Positions 25,960 through 35,900 of a DNA stretch of 64,000 nt are shown one piece after another. The stretch lies in assembly GCF_000226295.1 (NCBI RefSeq), contig NC_016025.1:744001-808000 (forward strand). Direction: 5' to 3'. The notes beneath the pieces were generated by a model. The model had not been told where the DNA came from. It made no database searches and was given only the letters and a program-made list of their open reading frames with translations. Origin of the DNA: Chloracidobacterium thermophilum B. GTDB taxonomy: Bacteria > Acidobacteriota > Blastocatellia > Chloracidobacteriales > Chloracidobacteriaceae. A program made the translations under genes and the position numbers. Within the stretch, counting starts at the first letter, position 1, and every line of letters begins with the position of its first letter.

Positions 25960-28900
25960 TCAGGGGCGGCGGTCGAATGCTTCACGGGTCAGCGGTTCGA
26001 TGACCGCCAGGTTCCGGGCCTTCAGCGCGGCATTGACCGGGGACAACTCATCCGTCATGAGCTTCCTGAGCTGGGCTTCGGCCTGCTCGACGGCCTGCCG
26101 GTAAGGCACCACGAGCGCCAACTGCGAGGCTGAAGGCCGCCCACTGTAGTAGCTGAGCTTGCCGTAGAGATCGGCCAGCTTTTCACGTAACTGCTCCTCA
26201 CCGGTAATACCGCCTTCGCGGGTGGCCACAAGGGTCGCCCGCAACGCCTGACAACGGTCAGCAAAGGCCGTGAGCTGTTTGCCCAGTGCGTCCTCGGCCG
26301 TCAGCCCCTTGGCGCGCGCCCGTGCAGCATCACGGGCTTCAGTAAGCGCTGCATCAACATAAGCCAGACGCTCCAGCAGGGCGTAGAGTTCAAGCTGTGT
26401 CCGCTGCCGCAGCTCGCGGTCGGCCGGGCGATGGGGCGAAGTTGGGTCGGCTGCCAACGTGATCGCGCCGGTGTACACCTGCTTGTCTTTGATGAGCTTG
26501 ACCGTATAGGTCCCTTCCAGCACCGTCGGGCCCGGAAGTGGGAACGGCGCAGCTTCCGAGCGCGGCACCCGGGGCGGCTTGAGCCGGGTTGGCCATTCCA
26601 CCCGGTTGATGCCTTTCCGTTTGCCGCCGGGCAGCGTCGAAATCAACTCCCCGACCGGATTGTAGATTTCCACGCGGAAATCGCCGACCACGTGCCGTTC
26701 CTTCAGGTAGTAGGTGATGATGGCGGCGTCCGGCAGTGGCGTGCCGCGAAACTCATCGTCGCCGGAGAAGCTCTGGGAAATGACCGGCGTCCGCAACAGG
26801 GATGGACGTGTTTCCAGAAAAGCCACTTCACGTCCGAGCACTTCCGGCGTCAACCGCCGCAGCGGCGAAATATCGTCCACGATGTAGATGCCCCGCCCGT
26901 GGGTCGCCAGAATCACATCACCTTCGCGTGGGTGAACAAACAGGTCGTAGATCGGCAGCCCGTTCGGCAGCCCGCCGGTAAACTTCACCCACCGCTCGCC
27001 CCGGTCAATGGAGACGAAAAAGCCCATTTCCGTACCGAGAAACAGCAGGTTGCGAACAACCGTGTCTTCCCGGATGACGTGTGCATAACCGGTCGCATCC
27101 CCTTGGGAGAGGCGCTGCCAGGTCTGGCCGAAGTCATCCGTCCGATAGACGTACGTCGCCATATCCCCGGTGCGGTGGCCGTCAAACGTGGCGTAGGCCG
27201 TTCCAGCCGCAAAACGGGATGCCTCGACACAACTGCACCAGGTGTTGGGCGGCAGCCCCGGAATGTTGCGCACGACATTCGTCCACGTCCGGCCGCCATC
27301 ACGGGTCACCTGCAGGTTGCCGTCGTCAGTGCCAACCCAGATGATCTTGTCATCCAGCGGCGACTCGCTGATGGTGAAAATCGTGCAGTGATTCTCCGCC
27401 GTGGTGTTATCCACGGTCAGCCCGCCGGATTCTTCCTGCTTCTGCTTGCTGGGGTCATTGGTAGTGAGGTCGGGGGAAATCCGCGTCCAGGATTCACCCC
27501 TGTCGCGCGACAAAAACAGATACTGCGCGCCGAAGTAGAGGTTGGCCGGATTTTTGCGCCCAACGGCAATGGGGCTGTTCCAGTTGAAACGGAGCCTTTC
27601 GCCAAGCACCTCCGGCGGCGCAATGAACTTCGTCTCATTGGTACGCCGGTCCCACCGCGCCAGATTGCCGCCCTGCGATTCGAGATAGACCACGTTGGCG
27701 TCGGTCGGGTCAGGTATGGCCCAGAAGCCATCTCCAAACCCGATGTTGTGCCAGTCGGCATTGGTGATGCCGCCCGGCTTGTGTGATGGCCCCATCCAGG
27801 TGCCGTTGTCCTGCAAGCCGCCATAGACGTTGTACGGCCGCGCGTTGTCGGCCGTCACGTGGTAAAACTGCGCCACCGGCAGTGCGCGCAGCAGGCGGAA
27901 CGTCCGGCCGCCGTTGAGCGATTCATACACGCCGCCATCCGTGCCGAGCAGCAGGTGGTCGGTATTGGCTGGATTGATCCAGAGGGCGTGGTGATCGCTG
28001 TGTGTGCTGCCGGCAATGGTCTCAAAGGTCTTGCCGCCGTCCTGACTGCGGGCCAGCGTGGTGGCCGGCTTGTACACCCGCCGGTAATCCTTCGGGTCAA
28101 CCACCAGCAGGCTGAAATAAAACGGGCGCGACCTGACGCTGGCATTGGCATCGTTGACCTTCGTCCAGCTTTCACCCAAATCCTGCGACACATAGAGCGC
28201 CGTCTTGCGGCTCTCGACGTTGGCATAGACGACATTCGGGCGCGACGGCGCAACAGCGAGGGCAATTCGCCCCAGGTCGCCTTCGGGCAGGCCTACGGTC
28301 AGCTTCTTCCAGGTCTTGCCGCCGTCGATGGATTTATGCAGCCCACTTCCGGGGCCGCCGGAAGCAAATGTCCATGGCTGACGGCGGAACTGCCACATGG
28401 CAGCATAGATGATGTCCGGCTCCTGGGGATCGAGAGCAACGTCGGCGCAGCCCGTATCGGCATTGACGTAGAGGATTTTCGTCCAGGTCTTGCCGCCGTC
28501 GGTGGTTTTGTACAGCCCGCGTTCCTCGCCGGATGACCACAACGGCCCCAGCGCCGCCACATAAACCGTGTCGGGACGGCGCGGATCAACGACAATGCGG
28601 GCAATCCGTTCGGTTTTTTCCAGCCCCATGCGCGTCCAGGTTTCGCCGCCATCCGTCGTCTTATAGACGCCGTTGCCGACCGAAACCGAGTTGCGCGTCC
28701 AGCCTTCCCCGGTGCCTACCCAAACAGTTTCCGGGCGGCTCTGGTCAATGGTCAGCGCACCGATGGACTGGGTGTGTTTGTCAAAGACCGGGCGGAAGGT
28801 CAGACCGCCGTCGGCCGACTTCCACACGCCGCCGCTGGCTGCGCCGACATAGATGGTTTTCGGGTTGGTGTTGACGACATCAAGGGCGGCAATCCGGCCG

Positions 28901-29082
28901 CTCATCGTTGCCGGGCCGATGGCCCGTGCGGTGAAAGCTCCGAGCATCGAGGCATCCAGTGCCACCGGGGCCGGGGCGGTGGCGGCTGGCGTCGGGTTGG
29001 AAGATTGCTGGGCCAGACTACCAGGCGAAAACAGGCAGCACAGGACGAGCGCCGCCCTGAACAGTGGCTTGAGGGTGTACAT
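25960..29082 (-). CDS. Exported Vps10/sortilin-like BNR-repeat protein
   Basis: About 1040 residues. The ATG at 29082 gives a clear signal peptide (LFRAALVLCCLFSPGSLAQQ). The body contains roughly eleven Asp-box (BNR) motifs of the form SxDGGxTW (for example TTDGGETWTRM, SIDGGKTWKKL, TRDGGRTWTNV), spaced as in a large beta-propeller of the sortilin/Vps10 or glycosyl-hydrolase-like type, through about residue 750. Then come a beta-rich domain (VGDFRVEIYNPVGEL) and a helical C-terminal region of about 150 residues. Such proteins are abundant in acidobacteria and are often labelled glycosyl hydrolases; no catalytic residues can be identified, so a binding or scaffold role is equally possible. 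Confidence 0.8.
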   Translation of the reverse strand: MYTLKPLFRAALVLCCLFSPGSLAQQSSNPTPAATAPAPVALDASMLGAFTARAIGPATMSGRIAALDVVNTNPKTIYVGAASGGVWKSADGGLTFRPVFDKHTQSIGALTIDQSRPETVWVGTGEGWTRNSVSVGNGVYKTTDGGETWTRMGLEKTERIARIVVDPRRPDTVYVAALGPLWSSGEERGLYKTTDGGKTWTKILYVNADTGCADVALDPQEPDIIYAAMWQFRRQPWTFASGGPGSGLHKSIDGGKTWKKLTVGLPEGDLGRIALAVAPSRPNVVYANVESRKTALYVSQDLGESWTKVNDANASVRSRPFYFSLLVVDPKDYRRVYKPATTLARSQDGGKTFETIAGSTHSDHHALWINPANTDHLLLGTDGGVYESLNGGRTFRLLRALPVAQFYHVTADNARPYNVYGGLQDNGTWMGPSHKPGGITNADWHNIGFGDGFWAIPDPTDANVVYLESQGGNLARWDRRTNETKFIAPPEVLGERLRFNWNSPIAVGRKNPANLYFGAQYLFLSRDRGESWTRISPDLTTNDPSKQKQEESGGLTVDNTTAENHCTIFTISESPLDDKIIWVGTDDGNLQVTRDGGRTWTNVVRNIPGLPPNTWCSCVEASRFAAGTAYATFDGHRTGDMATYVYRTDDFGQTWQRLSQGDATGYAHVIREDTVVRNLLFLGTEMGFFVSIDRGERWVKFTGGLPNGLPIYDLFVHPREGDVILATHGRGIYIVDDISPLRRLTPEVLGREVAFLETRPSLLRTPVISQSFSGDDEFRGTPLPDAAIITYYLKERHVVGDFRVEIYNPVGELISTLPGGKRKGINRVEWPTRLKPPRVPRSEAAPFPLPGPTVLEGTYTVKLIKDKQVYTGAITLAADPTSPHRPADRELRQRTQLELYALLERLAYVDAALTEARDAARARAKGLTAEDALGKQLTAFADRCQALRATLVATREGGITGEEQLREKLADLYGKLSYYSGRPSASQLALVVPYRQAVEQAEAQLRKLMTDELSPVNAALKARNLAVIEPLTREAFDRRP

Positions 29083-29168
29083 AGGCTTTGGGAAAACGGC
29101 GTGCTGGAGTTGAACTGAAGGTGAAAGCTGCCCGGAAGAACGCCAGTCAGCAGAGTGCGTCGGCGTCA

Positions 29169-29200
29169 TGACCGGGCCGGCCGGATGACCGGCCCGGTCA
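29169..29200 (-). terminator. Perfect 12-bp GC hairpin after the LolA-like gene
   Basis: TGACCGGGCCGG at 29169-29180 pairs perfectly with CCGGCCCGGTCA at 29189-29200, with an 8-base loop, starting 10 bases past the stop of the LolA-like gene on the minus strand. No T-run follows, so it would be a non-canonical terminator or an RNA-stabilising 3' hairpin. Confidence 0.55.
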
Positions 29201-29210
29201 ACCGGTCAGG

Positions 29211-29960
29211 TTATTCTTCGGGCATCCTGAACAGACCGTCTTCAACCTCGACGTTGTATTCCACCCGATCAAACACAATCTGGATGAACGGTTGCCCGCC
29301 AATAAGCCGGTCAATGGCATGGGCGGTCATGATCCCGTTGACTTCCTTGTAGTTGGAGAGCAACGTCTCGACTTCAACCTCATTGCCCCGGATTTTTTCC
29401 TTGCCCCGGACCTTAAGAATGAGACCGCTCCCGGCATCCACGTAGTAGGTTTCAACCTTGCCGCGCTTGTTGGTCACTTTGACGACGTGTACCGGCGTCC
29501 CGTCGAGTTCCTCATCCGCCGCCAGCTCCAGCTTGTAGCCCTTCCTGGCCGAATCCACGAAGGGGCCGTCCATGTCGGCGGCATCCATCAAAACACTGGC
29601 CTCATCTTCAGCCATTTTTTCGGGTTTGGAAGAGCCGGTAAAGGGATTGATTTGCCAGGCCGTCGTACCATCGTAGGCCTGCACGAGTTTGGCCCCACCC
29701 AGACTGATTTCCTGGCGTACTTTGCCGGGACGCGCCACGAAACCGACCAGCGGCCCCTCGGCCTGCCCACCGCCGAAGACCAGCTTGCCGGTTGTCTTGA
29801 TGGATTTGATGGTTTTCAGTTTTTCTCCGCCTTGCGCCTTGACAATCTGGGCAACGACGGCTTCAAGCGTCGGTTCATCGGCAGCCCGGACGCTGCCAAA
29901 AGCCAGTGCCAGAACACATACCAAAAGCCCACAGGACAACAGCGAGGCGCGACGCAGCAT
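29211..29960 (-). CDS. LolA-like periplasmic outer-membrane lipoprotein-sorting protein
   Basis: A 249-residue exported protein with a signal peptide (about residues 1-26, ending in VRAAD). The mature part has the LolA/LolB-like beta half-barrel pattern: repeated strands such as IKTTGKLVFGGG, PGKVRQEISLGG, GTTAWQINPFTG and a C-terminal SNYKEVNGIMTAHAIDR. These proteins bind lipids or lipoproteins in the periplasm, and many acidobacterial copies are annotated as outer membrane lipoprotein-sorting proteins. The ATG is preceded by GGAG. No LolCDE genes are near, so the cargo is unknown. Confidence 0.7.
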   Translation of the reverse strand: MLRRASLLSCGLLVCVLALAFGSVRAADEPTLEAVVAQIVKAQGGEKLKTIKSIKTTGKLVFGGGQAEGPLVGFVARPGKVRQEISLGGAKLVQAYDGTTAWQINPFTGSSKPEKMAEDEASVLMDAADMDGPFVDSARKGYKLELAADEELDGTPVHVVKVTNKRGKVETYYVDAGSGLILKVRGKEKIRGNEVEVETLLSNYKEVNGIMTAHAIDRLIGGQPFIQIVFDRVEYNVEVEDGLFRMPEE

Positions 29961-30050
29961 GCAAAAGCTCCTTTGTGAAGAAAGTTTGTTCGATCAAGTG
30001 GAAGGTGTGCGCGATCGTTGCACAGTACGCCAACACCCGCCGCAAAGTTC

Positions 30051-30545
30051 TCAGGAAGTTTCCCCGGACGCCAGATTCATCGGACGGTTTCCCCCGGTGT
30101 GCTGCTCCCTGGCAGCCCCCTGGGGCGCGAACAGTTCGGCGGCATGGCGGAAGGCTTTGAATTCCAGATGGTTGCCGGCCGGATCGCAGAAAAACATCGT
30201 TGCCTGCTCGCCGACCTGGCCGGCAAAGCGGATGTATGGCGGGACGACGAACGTCACGCCCACCCGGGTGAGTCGTTCTGCCAGCGCATGAAAGGTCTCC
30301 CAGTCAAGCACTACACCAAAGTGCGGCACGGGGATGGCTTTGCCGTCCACCGGGTTGTGGCCCGCCACCGGCGCGCGGCCGGCAATGCGGTGCGCCGTGA
30401 TTTGGTGTCCCCAGAAGTCAAAGTCAATCCAGTCGTCGCTTTCCCGTCCCACCCGACAGCCGAGCAGCTCGACATAAAAGCGCCGGGTAGCCGCCAGGTC
30501 TGTGACCGGAAAAGCCAGATGAAAGGGATACAATGTCGCTTGCAT
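30051..30545 (-). CDS. VOC (glyoxalase/dioxygenase fold) family protein
   Basis: A 164-residue protein with paired beta-alpha-beta-beta-beta modules. The N-terminus [23 protein letters not shown] and the C-terminal [15 protein letters not shown] are classic VOC motifs, with potential metal ligands H (FHLAF), H (VPHFGV) and E (LEFK). It resembles the VOC gene at 44870. It lies 37 bases downstream of ctaA, and the gap contains one arm of a REP-like element. The metal, substrate and reaction are unknown. Confidence 0.8.
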   Translation of the reverse strand: MQATLYPFHLAFPVTDLAATRRFYVELLGCRVGRESDDWIDFDFWGHQITAHRIAGRAPVAGHNPVDGKAIPVPHFGVVLDWETFHALAERLTRVGVTFVVPPYIRFAGQVGEQATMFFCDPAGNHLEFKAFRHAAELFAPQGAAREQHTGGNRPMNLASGETS

Positions 30546-30556
30546 GGCGTGCCTTC

Positions 30557-30626
30557 CCCTGGGAGCGCGGGCTTCCAGCCTGCTATTGCATCGCCATCTG
30601 CGGGCGGGACGCCCGCGCTCCCAGGG
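30557..30626. repeat. REP-like palindromic element
   Basis: CCCTGGGAGCGCGGGC at 30557-30572 is perfectly complementary to GCCCGCGCTCCCAGGG at 30611-30626, and each side has its own smaller hairpin (GCGGGC...GCCTGC and GCGGGC...GCCCGC). This matches the intergenic REP/BIME-like repeats with a GGGAGCGCGGGC core seen in many bacterial genomes. Here the element overlaps the end of ctaA. No second copy was noticed in the window. Confidence 0.75.
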
Positions 30627-31581
30627 TAGCGGGTGTCACCGTCTCAGCATCCTGACCAAGTGCCGCCGCCGCCAGCAGTATCAACGCCACCCACAGGGCA
30701 TCGGCCAAAAACAGGTGAATGAGCTGCATCCAGATGGGTGCCAGCAACCAGACGTTGACGATTCCGAGTATGAACTGCGCGCCCACGATGGCAAGGACAA
30801 CTGCGGACATCCGCGCCGTTGCGGGGCCCGTGCGCAGCCGGGCGGCCGCCATCACGATGACGGCGCTCGCCAGTACGGCCGCCACCGGATGCAGCCAGCG
30901 GAGTTTGACTGTGAAGTGCGCCAGGCTTGAGAACTCCTCGGCAATCCCCTGCGCCAGTGAAGTGGCCGGAAACAGCGTGTCGCCCAGCGCCGCAATCGCG
31001 CCCGTGACGCCCACCACCAGCGCCGCCACGAAGGCCGCCAACAGATGGCGGACGGTCCTTTCGTGACCGGACAACCGCACCGGCGGAAAACCGCTGATCC
31101 AGTAGGCCGTCAGGGTCAGCGCGCCAAGCAGCAGAAACGTGTTCACCAGATGCACGGACATATAGACCGCCCGCGCCACCGAGCGGTTGTCGGCCACAAG
31201 TTCCAGCTTGACAAGTAACGCGCCAATGAGCGCCTCGATGAGGATGAAGGCCAGGGACCAGCCGGCCGCCCGGCGGACGTGATGCCCGCGCGCAAAGCGC
31301 CGGAACGACCAGATCACCAGCGCCACCACGCCCAGCAGGGCAATGCCGCTCGTGGCCCGGTGCATAAACTCCACGAACGTGGCGAACTGTCCCGCCGGCG
31401 GGACGACCTCGCCGTTACACAGCGGCCAGTGACTTCCGCAGCCGTCGCCGGATTTTGACGCCCGGACGTAAGCCCCCCAGACGATCACCAGCACATTCCA
31501 CCCAACCACGCCCCAGGCAAAACGGCGCAACCGTTCTTCTGCCGGCACTCCGGCGGTCAATCCCTCATGTTCACCTGTCAT
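30583..31581 (-). CDS. ctaA: Heme A synthase (COX15/CtaA family)
   Basis: A 332-residue, eight-helix membrane enzyme that oxidises heme O to heme A for cytochrome c oxidase. Family marks include the [13 protein letters not shown] loop with a Cys pair near residue 50, and conserved His residues in [27 protein letters not shown] and [11 protein letters not shown]. Its ATG overlaps the stop of the preceding recombinase-like gene (ATGA). The last about 14 residues ([12 protein letters not shown]) are encoded by the REP-like element, so the natural end may have been replaced. No oxidase subunit genes are present in the window. Confidence 0.88.
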   Translation of the reverse strand: MTGEHEGLTAGVPAEERLRRFAWGVVGWNVLVIVWGAYVRASKSGDGCGSHWPLCNGEVVPPAGQFATFVEFMHRATSGIALLGVVALVIWSFRRFARGHHVRRAAGWSLAFILIEALIGALLVKLELVADNRSVARAVYMSVHLVNTFLLLGALTLTAYWISGFPPVRLSGHERTVRHLLAAFVAALVVGVTGAIAALGDTLFPATSLAQGIAEEFSSLAHFTVKLRWLHPVAAVLASAVIVMAAARLRTGPATARMSAVVLAIVGAQFILGIVNVWLLAPIWMQLIHLFLADALWVALILLAAAALGQDAETVTPATLGARASRPQMAMQ

Positions 31582-32408
31582 ACGTCTGTCACTGAACCTT
31601 CTTCCGGTGCTTGGGCACGCGCGGCCCGGCGTATCATCTGGGGGTTGAGTGCCGGATAGTCAAGCAGTTCACCGTACCGCCGCACGAGCTTGAAGATGAA
31701 ACGGGGCGTCAGGGGACGCCCCCCGACCGGACGGTTGGCTGCCGTGCCCTGAATGAGCGCCGCCTCCGGCCCAAACCCTTTGGCCAACCGACGCAACGGC
31801 AGATCGCGCCGCAGATAATCATCCAGCGCCACCTTGACCGCCGGCGACAGCCCCACCGTACGCGCCCAGCGGGTGCCCCGTCCCACCTGAAGCCCCAGGC
31901 CGGTTTCCACAGCAGGACAGCGCACCACATCCTGCTGCCGGAGCAGGCAGATTTCGGACACGCGCAAGCCCAACTCCCCAAGCAGCCGCAGCACACAGGC
32001 ATCGCGCAGCCCAACCAGTGTACGCTTGTCCGGCAGCGCCAGAAGCGCCGTCAGCATCGGCGCATCGCAAACTGTTGTCTCCCGACGACCGCGCGTGGAC
32101 GGCCCCACAATCCGGGCCGGGTTACGCTCCACCAGATGGTGCGCGGCCAGCTCGGTGTAGAACTTCCGCAGTGCCGTCAGCCGGACGCCAACCGTCGGCG
32201 GGGATACCCGCGCCAGCAGAAACTGACAAAAGGCGTTGACATCTTCCGGTGTGGCATCCAGCCAGCCCTTGCCCTGCTCCCGGAGCCAGGCATCGAACTG
32301 CACCAGCGCCGCCGCATAGACCCGCCGGGTCGTCTCTGACCCCAGACGGGCGAGAAATGCCCACCGGCAGGCATCCAGCCTGCCAGCCGCCAGCCGGAGG
32401 CCGGTCAT
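31578..32408 (-). CDS. Degenerate tyrosine recombinase (phage integrase family)
   Basis: About 276 residues. The N-terminal SAM-like core-binding domain (SETTRRVYAAALVQFDAWL ... VGVRLTALRKFYTEL) and the beginning of the catalytic domain with the first active-site Arg (LGLRVSEICLL) are recognisable. The region where HxLRH should be reads LNPQMIRRAARAQ, and the protein ends 14 residues later, so the second catalytic His, the H/W and the nucleophilic Tyr are missing. It is unlikely to recombine DNA. Its ATG overlaps the upstream gene (ATGA) and its stop overlaps ctaA, so it is retained in a tightly coupled operon; perhaps a repurposed DNA-binding protein or a decaying gene. Confidence 0.7.
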   Translation of the reverse strand: MTGLRLAAGRLDACRWAFLARLGSETTRRVYAAALVQFDAWLREQGKGWLDATPEDVNAFCQFLLARVSPPTVGVRLTALRKFYTELAAHHLVERNPARIVGPSTRGRRETTVCDAPMLTALLALPDKRTLVGLRDACVLRLLGELGLRVSEICLLRQQDVVRCPAVETGLGLQVGRGTRWARTVGLSPAVKVALDDYLRRDLPLRRLAKGFGPEAALIQGTAANRPVGGRPLTPRFIFKLVRRYGELLDYPALNPQMIRRAARAQAPEEGSVTDV

Positions 32409-32803
32409 CCGGCAGCTTCCTGCGCGCGCTGCCGCCGCGCCTGCACGAATGAGTTGATGCACAGGGCAAGCATCTCGCCGCAGATCAGCAGCATGCCGAT
32501 TTGCAGCGCCAGCGCCAGCGGCCGCGCGCCAAACGTGCCATTCACCAGACTCATGACGATGGGAACGAGCCCGCCAACCGTACCGAGCAGGGCCACGGCC
32601 GAAGCCGCGTGCATGGCGTGTTTGCGGAGCGATTCACGCTGTGCCAGCACGCCACACAGGACAAGCAGCACGCCAAACGCGCCCGGTATCAGCGCCGTCC
32701 TGCCGCTGTTGGCCGGGTCCTTGAGTACGTAACCAATCACACTCAACGCCATCAGGGCAGCGCCGTTGGCAATCGAAAGCAATGGCATCGGTAGGGACTT
32801 CAT
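32405..32803 (-). CDS. Small four-helix membrane protein
   Basis: A 132-residue hydrophobic protein with four predicted transmembrane segments (about residues 10-27, 38-54, 68-88 and 98-115) and a basic C-terminal tail (QARRQRAQEAAG). No family was recognised. It is the first gene of a translationally coupled trio with the recombinase-like gene and ctaA, which hints at a role connected with heme A or oxidase assembly, but this is only context. AAGGA lies upstream of the ATG. Confidence 0.6.
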   Translation of the reverse strand: MKSLPMPLLSIANGAALMALSVIGYVLKDPANSGRTALIPGAFGVLLVLCGVLAQRESLRKHAMHAASAVALLGTVGGLVPIVMSLVNGTFGARPLALALQIGMLLICGEMLALCINSFVQARRQRAQEAAG

Positions 32804-32863
32804 GGTTTCTCATCCTTCACGGGCCCTGCATCCAGGGCGCAACTTGAGCGCCATTCAAAAGAT

Positions 32864-32890
32864 GAGCGCCGCACCCATCGTACGGCGCTC
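32864..32890 (-). terminator. Terminator-like hairpin after the C25 peptidase gene
   Basis: GAGCGCCG (32864-32871) and CGGCGCTC (32883-32890) form a perfect 8-bp stem with an 11-base loop. On the minus strand it is followed by ATCTTTTG. It lies about 45 bases past the stop of the C25 gene and would end the six-gene operon. Confidence 0.6.
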
Positions 32891-32935
32891 ACCAGCCTCA
32901 ATCAAGCAATGGAAGCCTTGCCACAGCCGGTCGTG

Positions 32936-35900
32936 CTACCGCCGGGGTATCTCCCGCACGCGCAGCGTCGGGTCGCCCAACAGCGTCCACGACCGCCGGA
33001 CTTCCAGGCTGTTCGTCCCCAGCTTCGCACGCCGGATGGCATCGCCCAGACGCGCGGCCGGCTCCAGCCCGTACAGGGCATCGAGCAGCCCCACATTCGC
33101 CCCGTGCTGGTCAGGGCTGACCGTCAGCGACGACGACGTCCACGTCGCCACCGCCCCGCCCGGCGCCAGCACCAGCGCCTTGCCCAGGCTGGTCGTGTAC
33201 AGGTCGTGGTGAAGACCGTTCAGGCAGGTCATCCCGACGACAATCGCCGGCTGCCCCGTGTTCATCAGCCCGGCCGCATCGGCGCTGGTCAGAAGGTTCT
33301 CGGCCGCCCAGTTCTGGGTTGAACCGTGCCCAACGTAGTTGACCAGCCCGGCTCCGCTGTTGAAGCCCGCCAGCACGGCCGCCCGCGCCCCGGCCGCGCC
33401 CAGCACACTCAGCCGGATGGGCGTCACCTGCGCCGGATCGGGCGCCAGACCGATGATGTCTGTCGCCGCCTGGTCAAAATCGCCACCGGCGTCAGGATTG
33501 TCCGCCACGACCACCACCCGCTGCTTCCAGTCGGCCGCACCGGCCTGCTCATAGGTCAGTATCTTGCCGATGACAATCTCCGCTTCGGCTGGCGTCCTGA
33601 CCGGCAACCGCCCAATCGCCAACTGCGCCAGTCCCGTCCCGCCAAAGTCGCCAAACCAGTCGTCCACGGCCGTTTCCAGCGTGCCGACCGCCAGCAGCTT
33701 CGTCGGGATGAAGTGCCCGCCAAAGCCCAGATAGTCGCGCGGGTCAAACGTCGCATTCCCCACCAGCAGCGCATACCGCGCCGGCCGCGCCCAGCGCAAA
33801 GCCGCCGTCTCCAGAAACGCCCGCACCGCGGCCGTAGAGGGCGCGCCATAGCCCCACTCGTCATAGACATCCGTGATGTCCACGACGACCGTCCGCAGCC
33901 CTTCTGCCTGCCGCGTCCGGGCCAGCCGTTCGGCAGCCGGGCGGAAAGCGCCGTGGGTGAGAATGACAAAATCCGCCGCCACGTCCGTGCGATGCCAGGC
34001 TGAAGGTGTGTTGGCTTCCACCTGCGGCGACCACATCGCCCCCGTTGTCGTCAGCAGGATGTCCCGCCCTGCCGCGGCCCCCAGCATCGCCGTCTGCCCC
34101 ATCATCCGCACCGGAAGCTGCACCGGCGCCTCCGGCTGCGTGATGTCAAAGGCAACAGCCGGAGCCGTAAAGCCTGTCACCTGCAGCGTGTGCCGCCCGC
34201 CCGTGCGTGGTACGTGAACCAGCAGCCGGTCATCCGCCGCCTGAAGCTGCCGGGCATACTCGACCGTCAGCGTCTTGACCAGGTTGACATCCCCGGCTTC
34301 CGACGCCTGAAGCGTCACGGTATTCGCACCGTTGATGACCTGTTCGGCCGGCACGGTCCACGTCGCCTGCCCCACACTCCGCCCGGTGTACGTCACCGCG
34401 CCAAGCGGCTGCCCGTTCCACAAGACGTTCACCGTGTGCGCGCCGAGCGAGACGCCCTGCAGCTCGACGCTCACCTGCGCCGGCTCGCCGCTCGCCGTCG
34501 CCGGATCACGTACCACGATGTCCTGCGCTACGGGGCTGTTGGTGACGACACTGCCGAAGAAGTTGTCCTCGTCGCCGTTGAGCAGCGCCGCAAAGTAGAT
34601 GGTCTTGTCGGCGCGCGTCACCCGCGAGCGGAAGTGCTGCAATGTCGGGCGCAGCATGGGCGCGCCAGCGCCCGGCCCCACCCGGTTGCCCGGTGTCCGC
34701 CCCTCAATCAGCCAATACACCCGCTCGCCGCTGTCCGGCGTGTCGTCGGCCACGCCGTAAAACTCGATGCCCTCAGCCGTCACCCGCAGCGGCACCTGCC
34801 GCCCGTGGGCATACAGTTGCAGCCGCTCCCGATCAGCCGTCGGCGACAGCCCCGCCGCCGCCAGCGCCCCAAACGTCACCCGCTGCCACCCCGTCCGTGT
34901 CACCCGCAGCTTGACCGCCGGCTGCGCCGCCAGCCACTGCTGCATCTCCAAATCGCCCGGCGGCTCCAGCCCGACGCCAGCCCCGGCCTTGTACCGGGAA
35001 GCCTCCTTGCTGCCGGTCAGTTCGGCACCCGCCGGTGCGGCATCATCCTCAATCTGCCGCCCCAGCCGGGACGTGCTGTGTCCCAGCAACGGCGAGTTCT
35101 TCAGCAACGCCAGCGGCACAGCCTCGCGCGTCTGGCGCAGGGTGACAGGGCCGTACCACTGCCGCGAACCATCCAGATCGTAAGCTTCCAGCCAGTAGAT
35201 GGCGCTGCCCTTTACCAGCCGCGCCGTTTCATCGCGCCACGTGTAGCGTTGCCCGGCCGTCAGGGCATCACTGGTCAGCAGGGCACTGCCGGCAATGAGT
35301 TCCGGCGTCAGGCGCTCACGCCGCCCGTCGCGTTCGCGCCAGAGGTGAAAGCCCAAATGCGCGCTTTCGTAACCCGTCGCCCACTGCACCAGCACGTCGC
35401 CGGTCGCGTAGCGCGTCGCCTCGAAACCGGTCAGGTCAACTTTTGTGGGGGTCGGTGGTGGCGAACTGTCTGTACAGCCAGCGCAAGCGCCATTCCGGTT
35501 CACGGCCAGCTCGCAGAGCGGACCAAAGGTGTAGGTGGCCCGCTCCTGGGTCGTGTTGCCGGTCTCATCCCGCCAGACGGCCGTTGTGCCTTCCGGCGTC
35601 CCGCCCGGCGTCCCCGTGACATTCATCACACAGGGTGAGCCTGTGGTTGGTGAAACCCGGATGACGTAGTACAGCGAAGCGGCGCTGTTGGCGGCAATTG
35701 TGTCGGGCGTCCAAGTGATGCTCCCCGAAGTGGCGCCGTCGGCCGGCTGGGTAAACGTCCCCTGGGTTACCTGCGCCCCACCGTAGGTGGAGTCGTTGAC
35801 ATAGGCAACTTCCGGCACACCAGGAAGGTTTGCCACCACCTGCCGCGTCCGTGTGCCGAAAACCGGACCGGTGATGGTCGTGCCGTCCAGCACGATGTCA

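Noticed and set aside
34190-35638. 482-codon frame antisense to the C25 peptidase gene
   Set aside because: Composition (Arg/Pro/His/Gln rich) and position show it is a complementary-strand artefact.
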